Assembly: GCA_934293375.1 (NCBI GenBank)
Contig: CAKQYS010000005.1
Coordinates: forward strand, 124,001 to 188,000
DNA from: an uncultured Lachnospiraceae bacterium
Lineage (GTDB): Bacteria; Bacillota; Clostridia; Lachnospirales; Lachnospiraceae
Direction: 5' to 3'
DNA: 64,000 nt
Part shown: positions 43,136 to 51,892 of the stretch, in pieces
Position numbering within the stretch: position 1 is the first letter of the stretch
How the letters are laid out: every line of letters starts with the position of its first letter
Position numbers and translations under genes: made by a program
Notes under the pieces: generated by a model
The model's input: only the letters and a program-made list of their open reading frames with translations
What the model was told of the DNA's origin: nothing
Database searches by the model: none

Positions 43136-44512
43136 CTATTCCACACCACGCATCTTAATGATCGGAGCACCCTTACCATTGACATAATCTCCTGTAATGA
43201 TCACTGTTCCAATATCATCATCTCGCGGCACCTGATACATAATATCCATCATAAATTCTTCAATGATCGCACGCAGTGCTCTGGCACCGGTCTTCTTCTC
43301 CAATGCCTTCTTTGCAATCGCCTCATATGCAGACTCATCAAACTGCAGATCTACCTCATCTAAGCGTAGAAGCTTCTGATACTGCTTGAGAATTGCGTTC
43401 TTTGGTTCCTTTAAAATGTCGATCAGCATCTGTTCATCCAACCCGGTGAGCGTATAGATCACCGGAAGTCTTCCTAAAAACTCCGGAATCATACCATATT
43501 CACGCAGATCATCCACTGTCACCTTGGCAAGCAGATTCGGATCATTATCTAATTCATCCTTCAATGTACTGCCAAAGCCCATCAGAGATGTCTTCGTCAG
43601 ACGCTTCTTGATAATATCCTCGAGATCCGGGAACGCCCCACCACATATAAACAGAATATTTCTGGTATTGATCGTCTCCATCGGCACCATTGCATTCTTA
43701 CTGCCGGAGCCGACCGGAACCTCCACATCTGCGCCCTCTAACAGCTTTAACAAACCCTGCTGTACTGACTCTCCGCTGACATCACGCGAATTTGCATTTC
43801 TCTTCTTCGCGATCTTATCAATCTCATCAATAAAGACGATACCTCGTTCTGCCTTCTCTACATCATTGTCCGCCTCGGCTAATAGCTTAGAAAGTACGCT
43901 CTCTACATCATCGCCGATATACCCCGCCTCTGTCAGTGTCGTAGCATCTGTAATCGCCAGCGGCACATTCAACATCTTTGCAATCGTACGCACCAGATAG
44001 GTCTTACCAGAACCGGTCGGTCCGATCATCAGCATATTTGACTTCTCAATCTCAATATCATCCATCGTATTGGTCAGCACACGCTTGTAATGGTTATATA
44101 CCGCCACGCTGATCGCTTTTTTTGCATAATCCTGCCCTATCACATAATCATCCAGCATTGCCTTTAATTTATGTGGGGCCGGGATCGTTTTCAGATCCAG
44201 CTGTGGCTTCTCTACCTTTTCTTTTTTCTTTTTCTTGATCTTCTGCTGCTTCGGCATCATCTCCGGTCCCATGAAATTCATCATGTTCGACATATCGATC
44301 ACCTGCATTTTCCCGGAATTGAATGTATCAAATGTCTTTTGCATGCACTGGTTACAAATGCTGATATTGCTCGGCAGATGAATCAATCCACCACACTGTG
44401 ACTCCGAACGGTGACATAGATAACAATACTTCTCATATCCATCGTCCTGATCCGAATTCTTCTGATCTGTTGTATGTTCGTCTACTGTATAATCTTCATA
44501 TTCTTTATCCAT
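43136..44512 (-). CDS. clpX: ATP-dependent Clp protease ATP-binding subunit ClpX
   Basis: An AAA+ unfoldase (458 residues). A zinc-binding domain with CYLCHRSESQCGG and CNQCMQ is preceded by an extra acidic 25-residue head. The AAA+ module has LIGPTGSGKTYL (Walker A), GIVFIDEIDKIAKKR (Walker B), and SLMGFGS, an IGF-type loop for docking to ClpP. A Lys-rich linker (IKKKKKEKVEKP) follows the zinc domain. clpP and tig, the usual neighbours, are absent, so this may be a second ClpX or a relocated single copy. GGAGG lies before the ATG. Confidence 0.93.
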   Translation of the reverse strand: MDKEYEDYTVDEHTTDQKNSDQDDGYEKYCYLCHRSESQCGGLIHLPSNISICNQCMQKTFDTFNSGKMQVIDMSNMMNFMGPEMMPKQQKIKKKKKEKVEKPQLDLKTIPAPHKLKAMLDDYVIGQDYAKKAISVAVYNHYKRVLTNTMDDIEIEKSNMLMIGPTGSGKTYLVRTIAKMLNVPLAITDATTLTEAGYIGDDVESVLSKLLAEADNDVEKAERGIVFIDEIDKIAKKRNANSRDVSGESVQQGLLKLLEGADVEVPVGSGSKNAMVPMETINTRNILFICGGAFPDLEDIIKKRLTKTSLMGFGSTLKDELDNDPNLLAKVTVDDLREYGMIPEFLGRLPVIYTLTGLDEQMLIDILKEPKNAILKQYQKLLRLDEVDLQFDESAYEAIAKKALEKKTGARALRAIIEEFMMDIMYQVPRDDDIGTVIITGDYVNGKGAPIIKMRGVE

Positions 44513-44579
44513 TATGTTATGTCCTCCTTACTTGCATGTCTGCTCCCCCACGCATTCCGTCAGACATCATTTGCCATGT

Positions 44580-45032
44580 TTATAAATCCTTTGTAAAGAT
44601 CCAGATGCCTAGCTTCACAACCGCCATCGCACCCAATGTGCACCCTATATTGATCAGGCATTGTGTCCAATCTGCTGTACGGAAATCCATAAACAGATGT
44701 ACAAATTCACACGCCCATGCCAAAAACAGCTGTAATAAAACCAGACCAATATAACGATACCATTTCCTGAATCTCACATACCGCTTCAGCCCTTTTCCGC
44801 GAAGCGTATATCCTTTCTTTGTCACAGACTGGGACTTTCGCTTTAATGCCTGCTCCTGCCAGTCCTGATAACCTGCCCACAAACCATTCATCGCACCAAG
44901 TAATACAAATAACGCAACACTCGTTACCTGTGCTACAGGAGTGGTCGTGTCCAGATTCATCCCATAAATAGATATGCCAAGTACCCACATCAGCACCATA
45001 TCAATCCATATCATTTTCACTGTTATCTTCAT
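44580..45032 (-). CDS. Four-helix membrane protein of unknown function
   Basis: A 150-residue protein with about four membrane helices in two pairs, separated by a basic loop (QALKRKSQSVTKKGYTLRGKGLKRYVRFRK). GGAGGAG lies upstream of the ATG. It is between clpX and glf, on the same strand. I do not recognise it; the hairpin-loop-hairpin layout is seen in DUF3021-like proteins, but the match is weak. Confidence 0.7.
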   Translation of the reverse strand: MKITVKMIWIDMVLMWVLGISIYGMNLDTTTPVAQVTSVALFVLLGAMNGLWAGYQDWQEQALKRKSQSVTKKGYTLRGKGLKRYVRFRKWYRYIGLVLLQLFLAWACEFVHLFMDFRTADWTQCLINIGCTLGAMAVVKLGIWIFTKDL

Positions 45033-45127
45033 CTCTAACTCCTCCCTTGCTCATATCATTTCAGGCAATTCCAAACTACGCCTATACAATCATACAGTTT
45101 ACACGAAAACCTTATATATGACAAGTA

Positions 45128-46228
45128 TCAGCATATTTCCTTTTTGACACATTCGAGTGCGGCTGCAATTACCTTATCCATATCATAATATCGATAGCTG
45201 CCCAGTCTTCCACCAAATATAACATTTTTTTCTTTCTGGGCAAGTGCCGCATATTGTTCATACAAATGAGAATTCTCATCATCATTCACCGGGTAATATG
45301 GTTCTGCCCCAGGTTTCCATTCTGAAGAATACTCTCTCGAGATCACGGTTTTTTCCTGTGTACCAAAGGCAAAATGCTTATGCTCGATCACCCTCGTATA
45401 TGGCACCTCTCTATCCGTATAATTGACAACCGCATTCCCCTGGTAATTATCTGTGTCTACTACTTCTGTCTCAAAACGCACGGAACGATATGCCAGATGT
45501 CCCAGACAATAATCAAAATAAGCATCTATCATACCTGTATAGACCACTTTATCATATGTGGTCTGAGGATCTGTTTTTACCGTATCATAAGAGGTACGCA
45601 GTCTGACCTCAATTCCCTCCAGCATCCTTGATACCAGTGCCGTATAACCATCTACCGGAATCCCCTGATAACGATCATTGAAATAATTGTTGTCATAGGT
45701 AAACCTAAGCGGCAGTCTCTTAATAATAAATGCCGGCAGTTCCTTGCAATCTCTCCCCCATTGTTTTTCGGTATATCCTTTAATCAGTTTCTCGTATACA
45801 TCAGTTCCCACCAATGATAATGCCTGTTCTTCCAGATTTTTCGGCTCCGTAATATGCAGATCGGCAATCTGGGCTGCAATCCTGTCCTTCGCCTCCTGTG
45901 GAGTCCGGATATTCCACATTTTACTGAATGTGTTCATATTGAATGGCAGATTATAAAGTTCATCCCGATACACTGCAATCGGCGAATTCACATAATGATT
46001 AAATTCGCCAAACCGATTCACATAGTCCCATATCATTTTGTCGGATGTATGGAATATATGGGCACCATATTTGTGCACCTGAATCCCCTCTATATCCTCG
46101 GTATATACATTGCCTGCAATATGTGGTCTTTTATCGATCACCAGACAGGTTCGGCCTGCCCGGTTCGCTTCATGTGCAAAAACTGCACCATACAGACCTG
46201 CTCCAACGATCAAATAATCATACTTCAT
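45128..46228 (-). CDS. glf: UDP-galactopyranose mutase
   Basis: A flavoenzyme (366 residues) converting UDP-galactopyranose into UDP-galactofuranose. It has the Rossmann start YLIVGAGLYGAVFAHEA, then KRPHIAGNVYTEDIEGIQVHKYGAHIFHTSD, KQWGRDCKELPAFIIKRLP and the C-terminal FGGRLGSYRYYDMD, all typical of Glf. It is the last sugar-nucleotide gene of the minus-strand polysaccharide run, so the polymer probably contains galactofuranose. AGGAG lies upstream of the ATG. Confidence 0.96.
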   Translation of the reverse strand: MKYDYLIVGAGLYGAVFAHEANRAGRTCLVIDKRPHIAGNVYTEDIEGIQVHKYGAHIFHTSDKMIWDYVNRFGEFNHYVNSPIAVYRDELYNLPFNMNTFSKMWNIRTPQEAKDRIAAQIADLHITEPKNLEEQALSLVGTDVYEKLIKGYTEKQWGRDCKELPAFIIKRLPLRFTYDNNYFNDRYQGIPVDGYTALVSRMLEGIEVRLRTSYDTVKTDPQTTYDKVVYTGMIDAYFDYCLGHLAYRSVRFETEVVDTDNYQGNAVVNYTDREVPYTRVIEHKHFAFGTQEKTVISREYSSEWKPGAEPYYPVNDDENSHLYEQYAALAQKEKNVIFGGRLGSYRYYDMDKVIAAALECVKKEIC

Positions 46229-46245
46229 TTGTAATCTCCTTCTCC

Positions 46246-46740
46246 TTACATCTCAACTCTGTTCATATAGCGATCCCACTCCATCACGATCTCATCAAAC
46301 GCAACCTGCAGCCAATAAGTGGTATTATCCTCATCTCCTAAGTCTATGCCGATCAGATACAATTCATGCCCGGTCTGATTCTGGCTCTCCTCTATTTGCG
46401 TCATATTCCAAAAATATGCCCCTGAAAGCTTTTTTAACAATGCCGAAAGCTCCAGTGTGGACAACTCCGTATCCGGCACCTCCTCTACCAGTACATCATT
46501 GGCATCATAATACTTATAGCCCTCTTTCACTGCCACCTGAATTCCGGCACCATAAAAGTGCACTGTCATATCCCCTGCATAACTATAAGTAAAATTCTCA
46601 TTCTGGGAATTTTCCGGTGTCACGATCACTGCACTTAACGAAAAAATGATCTCCTGCTTCGCTGTATCCACCTTTACATGTTCAATCTGTGCATCCTTAA
46701 AATTAAAATGATTGATCTCATTCACTGCCTTATACTTCAT
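46246..46740 (-). CDS. Conserved protein of unknown function in the polysaccharide locus
   Basis: A 164-residue soluble protein beginning MKYKAVNEINHFNFKDAQI. It is beta-rich with acidic patches (VEEVPDTELSTLELSALLKKL) and no signal or membrane segment. The ATG at 46740 overlaps the end of the upstream glycosyltransferase by 11 bp and relies on a weak CAGG site, suggesting translational coupling. A longer frame exists but would lie inside the previous gene. No family is recognised and its role in the locus is unclear. Confidence 0.7.
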   Translation of the reverse strand: MKYKAVNEINHFNFKDAQIEHVKVDTAKQEIIFSLSAVIVTPENSQNENFTYSYAGDMTVHFYGAGIQVAVKEGYKYYDANDVLVEEVPDTELSTLELSALLKKLSGAYFWNMTQIEESQNQTGHELYLIGIDLGDEDNTTYWLQVAFDEIVMEWDRYMNRVEM

Positions 46741-47962
46741 CCTGCTGCTCACTCCTGTTCTCTTCATAAATATCGATGTATCTGCAAGCCATAATCCGGC
46801 TGGTATATCGGTCACACACATCTGCATGTGCTTTCATACCCACCGTCTCACACACACTTTTCGCCACCTCCTGCAGATTCTGCCCGGTCTTTGCATTCTG
46901 CGTATCGGCTGATGTTTTCCAAAGACACCGGCAATCCCGAAGCCGTCTGACATAATCGTCTACGCTGTGACAGACATATCCATTCACACCATCTGTGATC
47001 ACTGCCTGATTCTGTGGAATATCACTGACAATGCAGATTTTTCCAAGATACATTGCCTCTAGCAAAGAAATGGATAATCCCTCCCAAAGAGATGGCAGTA
47101 CAAATATATCTGCCCCTGAGGCGATCCGGATTGCCGCCTCATATGAAACCTGTCCTGTCACCTGTATATTCGGTGCATTCATCATATCCCGGTTCTCGCC
47201 ATCTCCAATCCAGACAAACTGCATATCCGGGCAGGCTCCGGCAATCTGTGCAAACAGTGCCGGATTCTTCGCCTTCGCGATTCTGCCGGATGTATATACC
47301 ACCGGCCTTTTTGCAAAAGGCAAAACCACCTCCTGCTGTGCAGTCTGCGTCTGAAAGTTTCCTGCAGTCTCTAGGATCCGGTCCATGCCCATGATATTGA
47401 TTCCATTATTCACATAATATCTATGTCTCGTCAAGCCCTTTGTCATATCATATTCACACCTCGAACACGCGATCGTGTTTGCCCCCAGATGTCCACAGAC
47501 AAACTCTGCCAGCTTATATATACTGCGCTTCCATAAGGAACAATCCTGCTGCAAAAAACCATAGCCATGTGGGGTATAATACACGGCGAATGTACCATCC
47601 ACTCTTTTTGGCAAAACCTGTCTGACAGCCGCAGACAACAACAATAATCTACCAATTGCTCCCGCCTTGGAAGAATGCAGATGTATGATATCCGGCTTCT
47701 CTGTCGTGATCAGTTGCTTCAGTTCCAAAAAGGCATGCATATCCTCTGACGGATTGAGACTTCTTGTAAAATGTGTAATCCGTATCATTCTGATCTTTGG
47801 AGAAATCTGATGAAACCGCTGTTCTATATCTACCGGGGTGTCCGGTCTTACACCATATGCGATTATAAGCTCATAGGTGTCAGCCTGCACACGGCACAGA
47901 TCCATGATCACCGACAGGGTGCCTGTTGCTGCCGACTCCACAATATGTATCAACTTCTTCAT
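46730..47962 (-). CDS. Glycosyltransferase family 4 protein
   Basis: A GT-B-fold glycosyltransferase (410 residues). The acceptor domain has DIIHLHSSKAGAIGRLL and YYTPHGYGF; the donor domain has RPVVYTSGRIAKAKNPALF, FVWIGDG and the retaining EGLSISLLEAM motif with its two glutamates. It is probably an early transferase adding to the lipid-linked sugar made by the preceding enzyme. Its ATG overlaps the preceding stop codon as TAATG, so the two are translationally coupled. The sugar specificity is not deducible. Confidence 0.92.
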   Translation of the reverse strand: MKKLIHIVESAATGTLSVIMDLCRVQADTYELIIAYGVRPDTPVDIEQRFHQISPKIRMIRITHFTRSLNPSEDMHAFLELKQLITTEKPDIIHLHSSKAGAIGRLLLLSAAVRQVLPKRVDGTFAVYYTPHGYGFLQQDCSLWKRSIYKLAEFVCGHLGANTIACSRCEYDMTKGLTRHRYYVNNGINIMGMDRILETAGNFQTQTAQQEVVLPFAKRPVVYTSGRIAKAKNPALFAQIAGACPDMQFVWIGDGENRDMMNAPNIQVTGQVSYEAAIRIASGADIFVLPSLWEGLSISLLEAMYLGKICIVSDIPQNQAVITDGVNGYVCHSVDDYVRRLRDCRCLWKTSADTQNAKTGQNLQEVAKSVCETVGMKAHADVCDRYTSRIMACRYIDIYEENRSEQQDEV

Positions 47963-49902
47963 TACATTGCACCATCCCCGGAAATCACTCTGCCTATCGT
48001 ACGAAATATCAGTCTTATGTCAAACCAGAAGCTTTCATGCTTCACATAATACAACTCCATCTTCTGTCTCTCCCCGGACGCATAAGTTGCATGATTTCTC
48101 GCACATGCCTGCCAGTAACCCGTCAGTCCAGGTCTCACACTGAGCAGCTCTAGGATTTTATCTCCATACATATATGTCTCTCCAGCCACAATCGGCCTCG
48201 GACCCACAAGTGAAATATCTCCTTTTAAGACATTAAACAGCTGTGGCAATTCATCCAAACTGCTTCGGCGAAGCCATTTCCCAATCCTCGTCACACGCGG
48301 ATCATCCTCAAGCTTAAACTCCTTCTTATACTGTGCCAGCTGTTCCGGTGTAAGGAGTCGCTCAAGATCATCCGAATGATAACTCATACTCCTAAACTTG
48401 TAGATCGGGATCTTGAATCCATACTGTCCCACCCTGATCTGCGTATAGATCGGATTATGCCCATCATGCAGAAAAATGATCAAGGCAAGCAGGATCCATA
48501 CGGGAGACAATAACACAATTGCGATCAACGATATCACAATATCCAGGAACCGTTTAAAAGCATGATATTTTGTTTTTCTGGCCGGACAATCCAGCCAGAT
48601 CGGGATCATATCGCCTCCTGCAAACAGATTCTCTCTTTCACGCTCCCATCTGTCACATACAATACACTGTTCTTCCGGATCAAATTCCCTGCCCCGGATC
48701 ACAGACTGAAAAAATCCAGGCTTTCTGCTCATCAGACGCCTCTGTTCCGGCGTATAGTTCATAAAATCCGGCAGGGATGGTGCCTGATGCCCAAACAATG
48801 TCATATCTCCCCGGAGCAGACATCCGGTCATTGGAAGGCATTGCAGACCACTCCACACCAAAAATTTTCCAATTTCTGATGATTCCGTATCATACATGGG
48901 CCTTGTGATCGTACGAAATCCGTACGCATGAAATCGTCTGCCGTTCCTGCCTACTCTTGTATAGCAGATCAGTACCGGACCCCTGCCCGATGCCCTGATC
49001 GCAACCGCAACCGGCAGCAGCAGGATCAGATAACATATTTCACCAAGCATTCCGATCATAATATCCAGCATCCGGCGCCAAAATCGCATCGCAAATGTAT
49101 ATCCGGCTGTCTGATAACTCATAACAGCTATATTTCCGATTTCATCATAATGCCTCATATTCTGAAGCGTATCATTTTCCTGAATCTGCACATGTGTCGT
49201 GATCCCCATTGCACATAGCTTCTCTATCACTGCATTTATCCTGTCACTCGCAAGTTCATTACAGCTGACCATCACACTGTCAATCGGTTCTTTGGATAGT
49301 ACCTGATACATTTTCTGCTCATCGGCAGCCAGCACGGAAAGTCCATGTTCCTGTAATATTTCTTCATGCCCATCAAAGCTGCAAACTCCTGTCACCCGGC
49401 AATACCACAGATCCTGCTCTCTGATCTTATCATACATTGCCAGAATACCCGAACATGTGCCTGTCAGCACAATATGCTCTACTGCATCTGAATCACGGAA
49501 ACGATTCTTCATTTCCCGCCTGACGAATCTCCGCATACATACTGTAAAAAACAGACTCACCACAAGGAACAAAAAAATCTGCAATCTTGAATACTCCACG
49601 CCGGATTTCATGACAAATAAAAAAGCAAACAGGAACAATCCCATATAAATATGGTGATGGAAAAGACGCTGTATATCCTGCCTGAGGCTTCTTGACAGAT
49701 CTCCATCCTGATCGACACCTGTATAGTAAATCAAGGCATACAAGACCAATACTACCATATAGAGCATAAAATAATCTCCCCCGACAATACCATCGGAAAG
49801 AAAATAAAATCTGATCCTATAAGCCAGCACATAGGCAAATGAGATCGTGATCAGATCGATCACAAATATAATAAATTGTATCAATTGGCGTTTCTTCTGC
49901 AT
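47962..49902 (-). CDS. Polyprenyl-phosphate sugar-1-phosphate transferase with duplicated transferase domain
   Basis: The initiating enzyme of polysaccharide synthesis (646 residues). N-terminal membrane helices and a CoA-binding-like domain follow the WbaP/EpsE plan. Then come two copies of the bacterial sugar transferase domain. The first (about 272-420) begins FWRRMLDIMIGMLGE but has lost the usual KFRSM and DELPQLFNV motifs, with FRTITRPMYD and SGLQCLPMTG in their places. The second (about 450-646) is complete, with KRFLDIVISL, YKFRSM, DDPRVTRIGKWLRRSSLDELPQLFNVLKGDISLVGPRP and RPGLTGYWQ. The doubled layout is unusual. The ATG at 49902 has GGAG 9 bp upstream. Confidence 0.92.
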   Translation of the reverse strand: MQKKRQLIQFIIFVIDLITISFAYVLAYRIRFYFLSDGIVGGDYFMLYMVVLVLYALIYYTGVDQDGDLSRSLRQDIQRLFHHHIYMGLFLFAFLFVMKSGVEYSRLQIFLFLVVSLFFTVCMRRFVRREMKNRFRDSDAVEHIVLTGTCSGILAMYDKIREQDLWYCRVTGVCSFDGHEEILQEHGLSVLAADEQKMYQVLSKEPIDSVMVSCNELASDRINAVIEKLCAMGITTHVQIQENDTLQNMRHYDEIGNIAVMSYQTAGYTFAMRFWRRMLDIMIGMLGEICYLILLLPVAVAIRASGRGPVLICYTRVGRNGRRFHAYGFRTITRPMYDTESSEIGKFLVWSGLQCLPMTGCLLRGDMTLFGHQAPSLPDFMNYTPEQRRLMSRKPGFFQSVIRGREFDPEEQCIVCDRWERERENLFAGGDMIPIWLDCPARKTKYHAFKRFLDIVISLIAIVLLSPVWILLALIIFLHDGHNPIYTQIRVGQYGFKIPIYKFRSMSYHSDDLERLLTPEQLAQYKKEFKLEDDPRVTRIGKWLRRSSLDELPQLFNVLKGDISLVGPRPIVAGETYMYGDKILELLSVRPGLTGYWQACARNHATYASGERQKMELYYVKHESFWFDIRLIFRTIGRVISGDGAM

Positions 49903-50906
49903 ATAACATTTCTCCAATCACCTATCCGATACACCAGATAAAACAGGGTTTTATTGATCCGCAATGTTGCAAATTTGATCTTATCGATCAGGCGCACACG
50001 CCTGTCCTCAAGCAGATCTTTTGTATATCGTTTCGTATCTGTCTGAATCTCCTTCTCAAGATCTGTGTATTCATCCGTCCGGCTGTCCATGATCAGTTTC
50101 TGTAATTTCGCATCTCTTATCATCTGTCGATACACGATCACCGCATGGTATTTCCCATTGGTATCTTCATCTAACAGCCGCAGCATTGTCTTATCGCTTA
50201 ACAAATGTTCTATATGGTACTTTCTATTCTCATGAATGCGAAGTGTCCAGGATCCCCCTACATTCTGACGATATACACTCATGACCTCCGGCAGATAATA
50301 CATTCCTCCACGCAATGCTCCCTGAATCTGCCATGTATAATCCAGGCTCATATAATCACTAAAGCGGTAATGCAGCTCCCGAACGGATCTGCGGCACAGC
50401 AACGAAGCTGTCGGCACAAAACTTCCTCCACCCAGAATCACATTCTCTACCGTAAATACCTGTTCTTTCTCACAATCCGGAAAGCTTCCTTCCAGGACGC
50501 CATTTTGCAAAATCCTGCTTCGATGGGCGCATATATCAATTTCTGGATGCATCTCTAAGATATCCACCTGCTTCTGGAGCTTATTGGGGTCCGTCCAGTA
50601 GTCATCGCCTTCACATAATGCGATATACCGTCCTCTGACATATGGCATGACAATCTCTTCAATAATAGGCACATTTCTGGAATACTGGTTCTCTTCCTCA
50701 TAGATTCCCCGCACCAGATCAGGATACTGCTTCTCATATTCCCTAATAATATCTGCGGTATGATCTGTTGAGGCATCATCATGTACTAAAACCTCATATC
50801 TGAAATTCGTATTCTGTTGTACAAATCCCTCTAATGCATCCCGGATCCATGCTGCATGATTATATGTCAGACAGATCACAGACACACATATCTCACGATT
50901 CTCCAT
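49881..50906 (-). CDS. Glycosyltransferase family 2 protein
   Basis: A GT-A-fold transferase (341 residues) with VSVICLTYNHAAWIRDALEG, VHDDASTDHTADIIREY and the metal-binding CEGDDYWTDPNKLQKQV. The C-terminal part is typical of enzymes decorating surface glycans. AGGAG lies upstream of the ATG and the end overlaps the sugar transferase start by 22 bp. The specificity is unknown. Confidence 0.92.
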   Translation of the reverse strand: MENREICVSVICLTYNHAAWIRDALEGFVQQNTNFRYEVLVHDDASTDHTADIIREYEKQYPDLVRGIYEEENQYSRNVPIIEEIVMPYVRGRYIALCEGDDYWTDPNKLQKQVDILEMHPEIDICAHRSRILQNGVLEGSFPDCEKEQVFTVENVILGGGSFVPTASLLCRRSVRELHYRFSDYMSLDYTWQIQGALRGGMYYLPEVMSVYRQNVGGSWTLRIHENRKYHIEHLLSDKTMLRLLDEDTNGKYHAVIVYRQMIRDAKLQKLIMDSRTDEYTDLEKEIQTDTKRYTKDLLEDRRVRLIDKIKFATLRINKTLFYLVYRIGDWRNVICRRNAN

Positions 50907-50929
50907 ATCTGCTCACTCCTATCAAGCTA

Positions 50930-51892
50930 TTACAGCAATTCCATGATCTTGTGCAGCATATACTGCATATCATCCAATCCATATCTCTGATCCACCGGCA
51001 ACGGCAGTATATTCTGTGCCAGCTGATATTCCAATGTATTTTCCTCACATACCGACAAAACATCCGGCCATAGTATCGGAATATAAATTCCCTGCTCCTG
51101 CAGACGATGCCTGATCTGCTCTGCCGGCTTCACATATAACGGATACATAAATGCACCTTCCGGAATCCGCAATTCCAAATGATTGATCATTTTCAAATTC
51201 TGATCCAGATAAGCAAAATTCTCTGTCCGCCGTTTCTTGACCGAATCATAATCAATTCCATGCAGCAGGTTTTCTGTCAGCCTCGACATTTTCTTGATTG
51301 GCTCTTGTGCAAAATGATCATTGTTTCCGGACGCCTCCCTAAAGAAATCACCTGCATGACCTTCAAAGCGCCCCAAAACATAGTGGATCCTGTCATATGA
51401 TACATCCTGCTCCAATTCCCTCTTTAACAAGGTATCTGTGTACAGAACCGCACCGTCCGATACACCGAAATACTTGCGGCAGGTATACAATGTGTCCATT
51501 CCCTCTATAGGATCTGCATAGTAGTGCTGTGCATTATCCATTATAACACGCCCATACTGCTGTGAAAACTGTTGCAGACACGCTTTTGATATCTGCCCGT
51601 AATAGTTCACGAGATACAGCCACTCACCATCCCGCAGCGTAACCGACAACGGCGTAAATGATTCGTCTATATGATAATAACTGACATCCACACCATATCC
51701 GGCACACACCTCGGCTACAGAATCGCACAAAAAATACGGAACCGCAAGTTTAGTAATATGTCTTGCCTCCAGAATATAGGCCAATGCATTTCTGCCGCAG
51801 TTCAGTTTCACACCATCTGCATGCAGCATCGGCTTATCATATTGATCTAATTGTAGATACCCTCCAATTTCTCTCATATCCGCTATCCTCAT
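50930..51892 (-). CDS. PLP-dependent aminotransferase-like protein (DegT/DnrJ type, divergent)
   Basis: A 320-residue protein resembling the DegT/DnrJ/EryC1 fold, with LNCGRNALAYILEA near the N-terminus, VIMDNAQHYYA (the cofactor-binding Asp region) and TCRKYFGVSDGAVLY, in which the Lys would hold pyridoxal phosphate. It is shorter than usual and the motifs are divergent, so it could be an aminotransferase for a nucleotide sugar or a related enzyme with a different reaction. Its ATG overlaps the stop of the ATP-grasp gene (TAATG); an ATG five codons later has GAGG 9 bp upstream and is an alternative start. Confidence 0.75.
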   Translation of the reverse strand: MRIADMREIGGYLQLDQYDKPMLHADGVKLNCGRNALAYILEARHITKLAVPYFLCDSVAEVCAGYGVDVSYYHIDESFTPLSVTLRDGEWLYLVNYYGQISKACLQQFSQQYGRVIMDNAQHYYADPIEGMDTLYTCRKYFGVSDGAVLYTDTLLKRELEQDVSYDRIHYVLGRFEGHAGDFFREASGNNDHFAQEPIKKMSRLTENLLHGIDYDSVKKRRTENFAYLDQNLKMINHLELRIPEGAFMYPLYVKPAEQIRHRLQEQGIYIPILWPDVLSVCEENTLEYQLAQNILPLPVDQRYGLDDMQYMLHKIMELL

